Shown here piece after piece: positions 1-10,000 of a DNA stretch of 64,000 nucleotides (within the stretch, counting starts at the first letter, position 1; every line of letters begins with the position of its first letter). A program made the translations under genes and the position numbers. Under the pieces are notes generated by a model, which saw only the letters and a program-made list of their open reading frames with translations, did no database searches and was not told the DNA's origin. Origin of the DNA: Paraburkholderia largidicola. GTDB taxonomy: Bacteria; Pseudomonadota; Gammaproteobacteria; Burkholderiales; Burkholderiaceae. The stretch spans positions 682,001-746,000 of the forward strand of contig NZ_AP023175.1 of the NCBI RefSeq assembly GCF_013426895.1. The letters are read 5' to 3'.

Positions 1-1386
1 GTGATCGCGCCGCCGCGCGGCTCAGCGCGCCGCCGCGCCATTGCCGCGCTCGAAACGATCGTCGCGACGCTCATCGCGATCGCCATCTGCTGGGCCTTCG
101 ATCACACCGATCCTTTACTGGTCCAGAGCGGCTTCGGCTGGATCTGGATCGTGCCGCTCGTGATCGCGCTGCGTTATGGAACGATAGCGGGCGTGTTTTC
201 CGGGCTGATCCTGCTGGCGTCGTGGTACGTGCTGTACCCGGAATACAGTGGCGTGTCCGCGCCCGTTTCGCTCGCGCATGCGTTGCTGGAGACGCCGCAC
301 ACGCGGCTCTTTCCCGTGAGCTTCTTTCTGGGCGGCTTCGTCGTCACGATGCTGTGCGGGCAATTCGGCGACATCTGGATCACGCGGCTGCGGCAAGGCC
401 GCATCGCCAACGACTATCTCGCCGAACGCCTGTCCATTCTGACGCGCAACCAGTTCATGCTGCGCATCTCGCACGAACGGCTCGAACAGGATCTGCTCGG
501 ACGTCCCGCAACGTTGCGAGATTCGCTGGCGCGCTTGCGGACCGTGATTCTCAATCAGGAGCCGACCGAAGCGCAGCAAGGCGTCGTCGATTTGCGCGGC
601 GCGCAACCATTTCTCGAAGCGGCTGCGCAAGCCTGCCAGATCGAAAGCGCGAGCGTGCATACGTGGCGCGGCGGCAAGCCGGCGACCATCGCGGCGGCAT
701 CGATCGGCGCGCCCTCGGCGTTCGAACCCGACGATCCCCTCGTGCGCGAAGCGCTCGAAACGCGCACGCTGGTGCATGTCGAATCGAAGGCGAATCAGGA
801 CCTGTCGCTGAGCCGCTATGTCGTCGTGGTGCCGCTGATCGACGCGCAGAAGAATCCGGTCGGCGTGCTCGCCGTGGAGCGCATGCCGTTTCTCGCGCTC
901 ACGCGCGACAACCTGCAGTTCCTGCTCGTGCTCTGCAACTTCTACGCGGACGGCGTGCAGCACGCCGTCATCACGCGCGATACGCTCGCCACCTTCCCGA
1001 CTTGCCCGCACACCTTCGCGCTCGACTATGCGCGGCTCGTGCATCTGAAGCGTGACACGCAGGTGCAGTCGTCGATCGTCGCGCTCGTGTTTCATAACGA
1101 CGAACCCGGCACGACGCTGTACGAGCATGTGCTGCGCACGCGCCGCGCGCTCGACGTGCAGTGGCCGTTGCGCGACGAACGGCATCGCGTGGTGCTCACG
1201 CTGATGCCGCTGTCGGGCGATAGCGCCGTCGACGGCTATCTGCTGCGGATCGAAGAAAACCTGCGCGCGCAGTATGGTGTCGACTTCGAAGCGGCGCGCG
1301 TCGCCGTGCATTCGATGGCCGTGTCCGCCGACGAACCCATCGCCGCTCTGCGGCGCCTGCTGGAGCGCTGCGATGTCCGCGTCTGA
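1..1386 (+). CDS. pelD: PelD, cyclic-di-GMP receptor of the Pel exopolysaccharide machine (5' end at window edge)
   Basis: Inner-membrane regulator that binds cyclic-di-GMP and activates Pel polymer synthesis and export. The 461 residues match the usual length (about 455). Hydrophobic helices occupy roughly residues 18-115, followed by a GAF-like region (about 190-330) and a degenerate GGDEF domain. The inhibitory-site motif RxxD is visible as R382-A-L-D385, with a further arginine at R391, the pattern that binds cyclic-di-GMP in the Pseudomonas protein. The GTG at base 1 could be the true start or an internal codon, because the window begins here. pelE overlaps its end by 14 bases and pelF and pelG follow, so the identification rests on both sequence and gene order. 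Confidence 0.93.
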   Translation: MIAPPRGSARRRAIAALETIVATLIAIAICWAFDHTDPLLVQSGFGWIWIVPLVIALRYGTIAGVFSGLILLASWYVLYPEYSGVSAPVSLAHALLETPHTRLFPVSFFLGGFVVTMLCGQFGDIWITRLRQGRIANDYLAERLSILTRNQFMLRISHERLEQDLLGRPATLRDSLARLRTVILNQEPTEAQQGVVDLRGAQPFLEAAAQACQIESASVHTWRGGKPATIAAASIGAPSAFEPDDPLVREALETRTLVHVESKANQDLSLSRYVVVVPLIDAQKNPVGVLAVERMPFLALTRDNLQFLLVLCNFYADGVQHAVITRDTLATFPTCPHTFALDYARLVHLKRDTQVQSSIVALVFHNDEPGTTLYEHVLRTRRALDVQWPLRDERHRVVLTLMPLSGDSAVDGYLLRIEENLRAQYGVDFEAARVAVHSMAVSADEPIAALRRLLERCDVRV

Positions 1387-2542
1387 CGGCGTCACGGCCG
1401 ATCGCGGCCGTTCTGCGGGCGCGCGCATCACGTTCGTCGGCGTGCTGCTCGTCGCGCTCGGGCTGGCGCTGGAGATCGCCGTTTTCATGATCGCGACTCG
1501 CAGCCTGCCCGACACGTCCGCCGAATGGCTCGGCGGTCTCGTCAACACGGACGTCTCGACGCTGCGCGCCGCCGCGCATCTGAACACGCAGACCCTGCTG
1601 CTGTGCCTGCTCGTGCAGGCCTGCGCCGCGCTCGCGACCTCACTCGGTATCGCGGAGATGATGCCTGCGCGCTACCGGCGCCCCCGCTTGGGACTGCTCG
1701 TGTCACTGTGGTTTCTGAACTTCGCGGTGCCTGTCGGTGGGATGCTTTGCTCGATCGGCGCGCTCGCGATTGCCGCCGTGTTGCCGCAGCCGCGCGCGCA
1801 ACTGCCCATCGTGCCCGTCGAGGAACCGGAGTTCGCCGCGAATCTGATCGGCACCGTGTCATACGGGCGCGGCGCGCGCCTGAAAGCCGAATTGCAGAAC
1901 TCGGAAGCGGGCACGTCGTTTCGCATGACCGCCCTGCTCGCGATGCAGACGATGCCCGCGCGTACCGTCTCACCGCTGCTGCAAGGCATGCTCGCCGATC
2001 CGCTCGACGATATCCGGCTGCTCGCGTACGGCATTCTCGACAACCGCGAGAAAGCGCTCACGCAACAGATACTCGTCGAACGTCCGAAGCTCGATGCGAA
2101 GCTGCATCCCGAATTGAGCGATGCGGAACGCGCGCACGCAAACCGGACGCTCGCGCAGCTGTATAGCGAACTGATCTACGAAAACCTCGTGACGGGCGAC
2201 GTGTACCGCAATGCCGCCGACCAGGCCGACGGCTTCGCGGCCGCCGCGCTTGAACACGATCCGAACGACGCGGCGCTGTGGCGTCTGCGCGGGCGTCTTG
2301 CCATTGCGCGGCGCGATCTCGACGGCGCGGACGCGATGCTGCAACGTGCGATCGATTGCGGCTTTCCACGCGAACGCATGCTGCCCTGGCTCGCCGAAAC
2401 GGCTTACCTGCGCCGCGATTTCGCGCGCGTGCGCAAGCTGCTGGCCGAAATGGACAATCGCGCCGCGACGCCGACGCTGGCCGCCGTCCTCGACTTCTGG
2501 AAGCCGCGCGGCCCGAACGCCGCGCAGCCCCGCACCATCTGA
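1373..2542 (+). CDS. pelE: PelE, membrane/TPR-like Pel biosynthesis protein
   Basis: Third inner-membrane component of the Pel complex, thought to bridge PelD and the polymerising glycosyltransferase. The 389-residue reading has two or three hydrophobic helices in the first ~110 residues, then a soluble helical part with TPR-like repeats (around residues 215-380, rich in alanine, arginine and leucine). I chose the ATG at 1373, which overlaps pelD by 14 bases, because it begins just before the first membrane helix and fits the tight packing of the operon; an earlier ATG would lie deep within pelD. Sequence similarity alone is weak in this family, so the call relies mostly on position between pelD and pelF. 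Confidence 0.88.
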   Translation: MSASDGVTADRGRSAGARITFVGVLLVALGLALEIAVFMIATRSLPDTSAEWLGGLVNTDVSTLRAAAHLNTQTLLLCLLVQACAALATSLGIAEMMPARYRRPRLGLLVSLWFLNFAVPVGGMLCSIGALAIAAVLPQPRAQLPIVPVEEPEFAANLIGTVSYGRGARLKAELQNSEAGTSFRMTALLAMQTMPARTVSPLLQGMLADPLDDIRLLAYGILDNREKALTQQILVERPKLDAKLHPELSDAERAHANRTLAQLYSELIYENLVTGDVYRNAADQADGFAAAALEHDPNDAALWRLRGRLAIARRDLDGADAMLQRAIDCGFPRERMLPWLAETAYLRRDFARVRKLLAEMDNRAATPTLAAVLDFWKPRGPNAAQPRTI

Positions 2543-2552
2543 GGCCGCCCTC

Positions 2553-4139
2553 ATGTTCTCGTCCCAAACGCCGTCACTGCCGCACGCGGAGTCCGCCGAT
2601 ATCGCCCTGCTGCTCGAAGGCACGTTCCCCTATGTGAGCGGCGGCGTGTCGAGCTGGGTCAATCAGGTGATCCGCGCGTTTCCCGAGTATTCGTTCGCGC
2701 TGTGCTTTCTCGGCAGCCGCCCGCAGGACTATCCGAAGATGCAGTACGCGTTGCCTGACAACGTCGTGCATCTGGAGAATCACTATCTGTACGATTTCGC
2801 ACCGCCACCGCTGGTGCAGAAGCAGCGCGGCGATGCGTCGGCGTTCATGCGCTCCGCGCATCTGCACGACGCCTTGCGCAACCCGGCGATGCGCCACGCT
2901 GCGGGCCGCATGCTCAAGGACATGTTGAACGAGCTGCGCCCCGGCGGCGCACTGGGCGAAGACGCGTTTCTCTATTCGAAGGAAGCCTGGCATTATCTGA
3001 CCGACCAGTACCGGCAGTTCTGCACGGACCCGTCGTTCGTCGACTACTTCTGGACCGTGCGCATCATGCACAAGCCGCTATGGCAACTCGCGAAAATCGC
3101 CGAAGGTTTGCCGCGCGTGAAGATGTTCCATACGGTATCGACGGGTTATGCGGGCTTTCTCGGCGCGCTCGCGCGCTATCGCCATGCGCGGCCCCTGCTC
3201 GTATCGGAGCACGGCATCTATACGAAGGAACGCAAGATCGATCTGTTCCAGAGCGAATGGATACGCGACAACCGCAGCATCTTCGAGCGCGACGTGTCGC
3301 AGATCGGCTATTTCCGCGACCTGTGGGTGCGCTTCTTCGAAACGCTCGGCCATGTGTGCTACGACGCCGCTGAAGACATCATCGCGCTCTATGAGGGCAA
3401 CCGCCTGCGGCAGATCCTGGACGGTGCGCCCGAAGCGAAAACGGCCAACATTCCGAACGGCGTGAATCTGCCGAAGCTCGCGCCTTTACGCGCGCAGCGC
3501 GCCGCGGGCGTGCCGAAGACGCTGTGCCTGATCGGCCGCGTGGTGCCCATCAAGGACATCAAGACCTTCATCCGCGCGATGCTGACCGTCGTGCGCCGCA
3601 TGCCCGATGCCGAAGCGTGGATTGCCGGCCCGGAGAACGAAGACCCGTCGTATGCGGCCGAATGTCATGCGCTCGTCGAGAGCCTCGGCCTGAACGACAA
3701 GGTGAAGTTTCTCGGCTTCCAGAAGATCGACGAATTGCTGCCGAAATGCGGCGTGCTCGTGCTCAGTTCGATTTCGGAAGCGCTGCCGCTCGTCGTGCTC
3801 GAAGGCTTTGCGGCAGGCGTGCCTTCCGTCACGACGGACGTGGGCTCGTGCCGTCAGTTGATTTATGGACTGGATGGGGACGATGCGGCGCTCGGCGCGG
3901 CGGGCCGCGTCGTGCAGATCGCCGATCCGCGCGCGCTCGCCGAAGCGGCGCTCGATCTGCTCGACGAAGACAACTGGCATGCCGCGCAGCAGGCGGGGAT
4001 TGCGCGCGTCGAACGTTACTACACGCAAGACCAGATGGTCGGCTCGTATCGCGAGCTATATGCGAGGCTCACCGCGCAAGCGGATCTCGTCGATCCACCC
4101 GCATCGGAAGCCGATCTTCTGATGCAGATGCCTCACTGA
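2553..4139 (+). CDS. pelF: PelF, cytosolic GT4-family glycosyltransferase for Pel polymer
   Basis: Cytoplasmic glycosyltransferase that polymerises the Pel polysaccharide from UDP-sugars. The 528-residue protein begins with the N-terminal PelF-type domain (EGTFPYVSGGVSSWV) and ends with a GT4 donor-binding domain. The retaining-transferase E-x7-E motif is visible in EALPLVVLEGF, followed by AAGVPSVTTDVGSC. The start at 2553 lies ten bases after pelE and leaves the characteristic N-terminal sequence intact. A candidate ribosome site (GAGG) precedes it. Gene order pelD-E-F-G confirms the role. Confidence 0.95.
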   Translation: MFSSQTPSLPHAESADIALLLEGTFPYVSGGVSSWVNQVIRAFPEYSFALCFLGSRPQDYPKMQYALPDNVVHLENHYLYDFAPPPLVQKQRGDASAFMRSAHLHDALRNPAMRHAAGRMLKDMLNELRPGGALGEDAFLYSKEAWHYLTDQYRQFCTDPSFVDYFWTVRIMHKPLWQLAKIAEGLPRVKMFHTVSTGYAGFLGALARYRHARPLLVSEHGIYTKERKIDLFQSEWIRDNRSIFERDVSQIGYFRDLWVRFFETLGHVCYDAAEDIIALYEGNRLRQILDGAPEAKTANIPNGVNLPKLAPLRAQRAAGVPKTLCLIGRVVPIKDIKTFIRAMLTVVRRMPDAEAWIAGPENEDPSYAAECHALVESLGLNDKVKFLGFQKIDELLPKCGVLVLSSISEALPLVVLEGFAAGVPSVTTDVGSCRQLIYGLDGDDAALGAAGRVVQIADPRALAEAALDLLDEDNWHAAQQAGIARVERYYTQDQMVGSYRELYARLTAQADLVDPPASEADLLMQMPH

Positions 4140-4154
4140 ACGGGGGACGCGACC

Positions 4155-5525
4155 ATGGCGGGGATTGGCTTCGAACTGCGCAAGATGCTCCGGCGCAACA
4201 CGCTGCTGGGGCTCATGCAGGCTTATACGTACGCGGGTCTGATCGGCGCGGGACCGTGGGTGCTGTCGATCGTGGGCATTCTGCTGATCGGTGTGCTCAG
4301 CATTCCGTTCGTGCTGCCCACCGGGTTGATCACGCAGTTCCAGGTGTCGGTCACGTATCTGATTTCGCTGTCGCTGGTGTTGACGGGGCCGTTGCAGCTC
4401 GCGTACACGCGCTTCACGTCCGACCGCTTGTTCGAAAAGCGCCGCGATCTCGTGCTGCCGAATTTTCATGCGGTGATGTTCATCGTCACGGTGGCGTCGA
4501 CTGTGCTAGGGGGGCTTGCTGTTGTCTTTCTTTTTCCGCAGCAGACGGCTGCGTATCGCCTGCTGATGCTCGCGGGCTTTGTCGTGATGGGCAATATCTG
4601 GATCGCGACGATCTTTCTGTCGGGCATGAAGCAATACATGTCGATCATCGTCGTGTTCTTCATCGGCTATGCGGTGACGACGGGCGCGGCGCTCTCGTTG
4701 AACCGGTTCGGCCTGACGGGCTTGCTGTCGGGCTTCGTGGTCGGACAGACGGTGCTGCTGATGGGCCTGCTCGCGCTGATCTATCGCGACTATCGCAGCG
4801 ACCATTTCATCTCGTTCGAAATGTTCCGCAAGCAGTATCGTTACCCTTCGCTGATGCTGACGGGCCTGCTGTATAACCTCGGCATCTGGGCCGACAAGTT
4901 CATGTTCTGGTATTCGCCGGGCACCGGGCAAGCTGTGATCGGTCCGCTGCGCGCATCGATCATCTATGACATCCCTGTGTTTCTCGCGTATCTCGCGATC
5001 ATTCCCGGTATGGCCGTATTTCTGATGCGCATCGAAACGGATTTCGTCGAATACTACGACGCGTTTTACGATGCCGTGCGCGAAGGCGCGTCGCTGCAGC
5101 ATATCGAGCGCATGCGCAATGCGATGGTCGAGGCGTTGCGCAACGGCATCTGGGAAATCATGAAGGTGCAGGCGATCGCCGCGATGATGCTGTTCGCGGC
5201 GGGGACGATCCTGCTGCAATGGCTGCAGATATCGACGCTGTATCTGCCGCTGCTGTATATCGACGTGATCGCGGCCAGTATGCAGGTCGTGTTCATGGGC
5301 ACGATCAACGTGTTCTTCTATCTCGACAAGCGCAAGATCGTGCTGTTGCTGGTGGGTACGTTCGTCGCTTCGAACGTGGTATTGACGGCTATTACGCTAT
5401 CGCTGAACCCTGCTTTTTACGGTTATGGGTTTGCAGGGTCGCTGCTGCTCGTCGTGCTTGCGAGTCTTTATCTGCTCGACCGCAAGCTCGACTCGCTCGA
5501 GTATGAGACGTTCATGCTGCAATAA
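4155..5525 (+). CDS. pelG: PelG, polytopic membrane transporter of Pel polymer
   Basis: Integral membrane protein related to the polysaccharide/MATE flippase superfamily, thought to carry Pel polymer across the inner membrane with PelD and PelE. It has 456 residues with about twelve hydrophobic segments and the family N-terminus MAGIGFELRKML. A strong ribosome site (GGGGGA) lies nine bases before the ATG. It is the last gene of the operon; its stop codon abuts a perfect hairpin that serves as terminator for the convergent aldo/keto reductase. Confidence 0.95.
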   Translation: MAGIGFELRKMLRRNTLLGLMQAYTYAGLIGAGPWVLSIVGILLIGVLSIPFVLPTGLITQFQVSVTYLISLSLVLTGPLQLAYTRFTSDRLFEKRRDLVLPNFHAVMFIVTVASTVLGGLAVVFLFPQQTAAYRLLMLAGFVVMGNIWIATIFLSGMKQYMSIIVVFFIGYAVTTGAALSLNRFGLTGLLSGFVVGQTVLLMGLLALIYRDYRSDHFISFEMFRKQYRYPSLMLTGLLYNLGIWADKFMFWYSPGTGQAVIGPLRASIIYDIPVFLAYLAIIPGMAVFLMRIETDFVEYYDAFYDAVREGASLQHIERMRNAMVEALRNGIWEIMKVQAIAAMMLFAAGTILLQWLQISTLYLPLLYIDVIAASMQVVFMGTINVFFYLDKRKIVLLLVGTFVASNVVLTAITLSLNPAFYGYGFAGSLLLVVLASLYLLDRKLDSLEYETFMLQ

Positions 5526-5552
5526 AAACGCGGCGTGGCTTGCCACGCCGCG
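5521..5552 (-). terminator. Intrinsic terminator of the aldo/keto reductase gene
   Basis: A perfect 11-bp stem (5529-5539 with 5542-5552) closes a two-base loop. On the minus strand it is followed by TTTTTATT, the classical intrinsic terminator layout. It overlaps the end of pelG, so it may also slow plus-strand transcription, although no T run follows in that direction. Confidence 0.8.
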
Positions 5553-5567
5553 CGATGCACCCTTCGC

Positions 5568-6623
5568 TCACACTTCGCCGCCAAAGCGCGTTCCTGCAAT
5601 CTGCTGACGGCGCGGCTCGCCTTGCCGCTCCAGCATCCAGCCCGGATACTCGGACGGCAAACGGCTCACTTCGTCGAGCTTCGCCAGTTCTTCCTTGCTC
5701 AGTTCGACCTTCGTCGCAGCGATGTTGTCGTCGAGTTGCTCGACGCGCTTCGCGCCGACGATCACGCTCATCACCGACCGTTGATGCAGCAGCCACGCGA
5801 GCGCGATCTGCGCGACCGAGACGCCCTTCGCGTCGGCAATGGCGCGCATCGCGTCGACGCAATCGAATGCGCGATCGCGGTTGACGGGCGGGAAGTCGAA
5901 TGTCGTGCGGCGACTGCCTGCTTCGCCCTGCTCGTCGCGCTTGTATTTGCCGCTCAACAAACCGCCCGCGAGCGGACTCCATACCATCAGGCCCAGGCCT
6001 TCGCTTTGCAGCATCGGCACCAGTTCGCGCTCGAGGTCGCGGCCCGCGATCGTGTAATACGCCTGCAACGTATCGAAGCGCGCGAGACCAAGGCGCTCCG
6101 AAATGCCTAGCGCCTTCGCGATCTGCCACGCGGCCCAGTTCGATACGCCGATATAGCGCACGTGGCCGTGCTGCACGAGCGTATCGAGTGCGCGCAGCGT
6201 CTCCTCGATCGGCGTGACGGGATCAAAGCCGTGGATCTGATACAGATCGACGTGATCGAGCTGCATGCGCTGCAGGCTCGCCTTGATGCCGTCCATGATG
6301 TGGTAGCGCGACGCGCCGCGCGCATTCGGGAAGTCGCCGGTCTGGCCGAATACTTTCGTCGCGACGACCACGCTGTCGCGCGGCACTTTCAGGTTCTTCA
6401 GCGCCTGCCCGGTGATCTGCTCCGAGACGCCGGACGAATAGACGTCGGCCGTATCGATGAAATTGATGCCCGCGTCGATCGCGCGGCCGATCAGACGTTC
6501 GGCGTCACTCTGCTGCAGATCGCCGATGTGCTGCCAGATGCCACCCGTGCCGCCGAAGGTCATCGTGCCGAGGCATAGTTCCGAAACGAAAACGCCAGTG
6601 CGGCCAAGCTGGTTGTATCGCAT
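5568..6623 (-). CDS. Aldo/keto reductase (YajO/Tas-like)
   Basis: NADPH-dependent oxidoreductase of the aldo/keto reductase superfamily; the substrate is unknown. The 351-residue protein starts with MRYNQLGRTGVFVSELCLG and shows the active-site Asp-Tyr context (INFIDTADVY), the catalytic Lys in VVATKVFGQ and the His in YQIHGFDP. The cofactor-binding region near the C-terminus contains IVGAKRVEQLDDN. I chose the ATG at 6623 because conservation begins there; upstream in-frame codons lack family features. It converges on pelG and ends at a clear intrinsic terminator. Confidence 0.9.
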   Translation of the reverse strand: MRYNQLGRTGVFVSELCLGTMTFGGTGGIWQHIGDLQQSDAERLIGRAIDAGINFIDTADVYSSGVSEQITGQALKNLKVPRDSVVVATKVFGQTGDFPNARGASRYHIMDGIKASLQRMQLDHVDLYQIHGFDPVTPIEETLRALDTLVQHGHVRYIGVSNWAAWQIAKALGISERLGLARFDTLQAYYTIAGRDLERELVPMLQSEGLGLMVWSPLAGGLLSGKYKRDEQGEAGSRRTTFDFPPVNRDRAFDCVDAMRAIADAKGVSVAQIALAWLLHQRSVMSVIVGAKRVEQLDDNIAATKVELSKEELAKLDEVSRLPSEYPGWMLERQGEPRRQQIAGTRFGGEV

Positions 6624-7073
6624 GTTCGAGACTCCACGTGAGTGATGAAGCGGTGCTGAGTCGATCAGAATACTCAATGCGCGGCGATGTTGCTGGTGCG
6701 TTGCCATGGCTTTTACAACCGTCCGTGCAATCCGCGCATGGATACTTGCCGGGCCTTTCGATAACCCTTTCATGACAATTTCATTCAGCACACGAGCGCA
6801 TTTCTTCCGTCATGCCGCGCGTCGGCTCATGTAGGATCGGCGTCATGTTCTATAGACCGATGAGATGAGCGCGCATCTATGCATCATCACCGGCACTGCA
6901 GGCGTGTTCGGAGAGTGGGTGACCGGTAGTTGCGTTATAGCGTGCCCGATCGAACACCCGATCGCAACCTCGGCACGCCCCCACGAAACCTGCGAGACTG
7001 AACGGGTCTAACGGTTTTACGGGCGTGCCACACCGCACTGGATATGCGGCGCCCCGCCCCCATCTTCGACCTC
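6624..7073. other. Divergent intergenic region, aldo/keto reductase / lhr
   Basis: About 450 bp between divergent genes. It must hold promoters for both, but I could not define a convincing -35/-10 pair or operator, and I see no small gene with a credible ribosome site. Confidence 0.5.
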
Positions 7074-10000
7074 ATGACTTCCGTCTCTTCCGCCGCCTTC
7101 GGGCTGGCCGACCCGCTGGCCGATTTCCATCCGGCCGTGGCGGGCTGGTTCCAGAAAACCTTTGCCGCGCCCACGGACGCGCAGGCCGCCGCATGGCCAT
7201 TGATCCGCAATGGCCGGCACACGCTCGTCGCCGCGCCGACAGGTTCGGGCAAGACGCTGACCGCGTTTCTCGCCGCGCTCGACGAACTCGTGCGCGACGG
7301 GCTCGCGCACGGCGGCGCATTGCCGGACGAAACGCTGGTGGTTTACGTCTCGCCCCTCAAGGCGCTGTCGAACGATATCCGCGTCAATCTGCAGACGCCG
7401 CTCGAAGGCATTGCGAACGAACTCGCCGAACGCGGGTTGCCCGTCCCCGAGATTCGCACCGCCGTGCGCACCGGCGATACGACACAACAGGAACGCGCCG
7501 CGCTGAAAAAGCGCGCGCCGCATATTCTCGTCACGACGCCCGAATCGCTGTACGTGCTGCTCGGCTCGGCGTCGGGCCGCAAGATGCTCGCGACGGTCCG
7601 CACGGTGATCGTCGATGAAATCCACGCGATGGCGGGCGGCAAGCGCGGCAGCCATCTCGCGCTGTCGCTCGAACGGCTCGATGCGCTGTGCGGCCGGCGC
7701 CTGCCACGCATCGGCCTGTCGGCGACGCAAAAGCAGATCGAAGCCGTCGCGCGGTTTCTGGTCGGCGGCGCGCGTGTCGACAGCGACGAACCCGCCGACT
7801 GCGCGATCGTCGATGTCGGCCATGTGCGTGCGCGAGATCTCGCGCTGGAAATTCCGCCCGTACCGCTCGAAGCGGTGATGTCGAACGAAGCGTGGGAGCT
7901 CGTCTACAACCGACTCGCCGAACTGGTCGCGCTACACCGCACCACGCTCGTGTTCGTCAACACGCGGCGCATGGCCGAGCGCGTCGCGCGGCATCTGACC
8001 GAGCGCCTCGGCAAGGACGCCGTCGCTGCGCATCACGGCAGCCTCGCGAAGGAACATCGCCTCGACGCGGAGCAGCGTTTGAAGCGCGGCGAGCTGCGCG
8101 TGCTGATCGCGACGGCATCGCTGGAACTGGGCATCGATATCGGCGACGTCGATCTGGTCTGCCAGATGGGCTCGCCGCGCGCGATCGCGCCGTTTCTGCA
8201 ACGCGTCGGACGCTCGGGCCACCATGTGGGTGGCATGCCGAAGGGGCGGCTGTTCCCCGCTTCGCGCGACGATCTGATCGAATGCGCGGCGCTGCTCGAT
8301 TGCGTGCGGCGTGGCGAGCTTGATCTGCTGCACATTCCGCGCGCGCCGCTCGACGTGCTTGCGCAGCAGATCGTCGCCGAAGTCTGCAACGCCGAATGGA
8401 GCGAGGACGCGCTGTTCGAACGCTTCCGTCACGCCGCGCCGTATGCCGCGCTCGAACGCGAGCAGTTCGACGCCGTGCTGCGCATGCTCGCCGAGGGCTA
8501 CACGAGCCGTCACGGCCCGCGCGCCGCGTATGTGCATCGCGACGCCGTCAACGGCACGTTGCGCGGACGGCGCGGCGCGCAGCTCTATGCGGTGACATCG
8601 GGCGGCACGATTCCGGAAAACGCCGATTACACGGTGGTGCTCGAACCGCAAGGGCTCAATATCGGCACGGTCAATGAAGACTTCGCCGTCGAAAGCCTTG
8701 CAGGCGATGTGTTCCAGCTTGGCAACGCGTCGTACCGGATCATGCGTGTCGAAAGCGGCCGCGTGCGGGTCGAAGATGCGCAAGGCCAGCCGCCGAACAT
8801 TCCGTTCTGGCTCGGCGAGGCGCCGGGGCGCAGCGATGAACTATCGGCGGGCGTCGCGCGGCTGCGCGCGGAGATCGAGCGGCGGCTCGCCGTCGCGAAG
8901 ACCGCTTCACCGATTGCTTCGGATACCGATGCATTTTCCGATTCACACGACGGCGTTGCGACCGTCGCCGAGCAGGCGGCCACGGTCACGCTCGATCTCG
9001 AACCCGCTATTGCGTGGCTGGTTGAGCAGACTCAGCTACCCGAGGCAGCCGCGCGGCAAATCGTCGAATATCTGGCGCGCGCCCGCCAGGCCCTCGGCGC
9101 GCTGCCGACGCAAGACACGCTCGTGATGGAGCGTTTTTTCGATGAATCGGGCGGCACACAGCTCGTGATTCATACGCCGTTCGGCAGCCGCGTCAATCGC
9201 GCGTGGGGCCTTGCGCTGCGCAAGCGCTTTTGCCGCACGTTCAATTTCGAGTTGCAGGCGGCCGCGACGGAAGACGCGATCGTGCTGTCGCTGACGGGCG
9301 CGCACAGCTTCGCGCTCGATGAAGTGTGGCGCTATCTGCGTTCGGCGACAGCCGAACACGTGTTGGTCCAGGCGCTGCTCGACGCACCGCTGTTCGGCGT
9401 GCGCTGGCGCTGGAACGCGACGACGGCGCTCGCGTTGCCGCGCTACACGGGTGGCCGCAAGACACCGCCGCCGTTGCAACGCATGCGCAGCGACGATCTG
9501 CTCGCAACCGTATTCCCCGATCAGGCCGCATGCCTCGAAAACATCGCGGGCGAGCGCGAATTGCCGAGTCATCCCCTCGTCGATCAGACGCTCGACGACT
9601 GCCTGCACGAGGCGATGGACACGGATGGCTGGCTTGCGCTGCTGCGCCGGATCGAAAGCGGGCAAATCGCGCTGGTGAGCCGCGATCTGCCTGCGCCGTC
9701 GCCGCTCGCCGCGGAAATCCTCACGGCCAAGCCGTACGCGTTTCTCGACGACGCGCCAATCGAAGAGCGCCGCACGCAGGCCGTGTTGAATCGACGCTAC
9801 ACGAGCGGCCCCGACTCCGCCGACGATCTCGGCGCACTCGATGCCGACGCGATTGCAAGCGTCGGCGAAGAAGCGTGGCCGCAAGCGCGCAACACCGACG
9901 AGATGCACGAAGCGCTGATGGGCCTTGCGTGCATCACGGAAGCCGAGGCGCAGCGCAACGAAAACTGGCCCGCGTGGCTCGCAGAACTCGCGAAAACGGG

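Noticed and set aside
115..1587. Long minus-strand ORF of 490 codons opposite pelD/pelE
   Set aside because: Arg/His/Ala-rich shadow of high-G+C coding DNA; no domain, and pelD and pelE on the plus strand are well supported.
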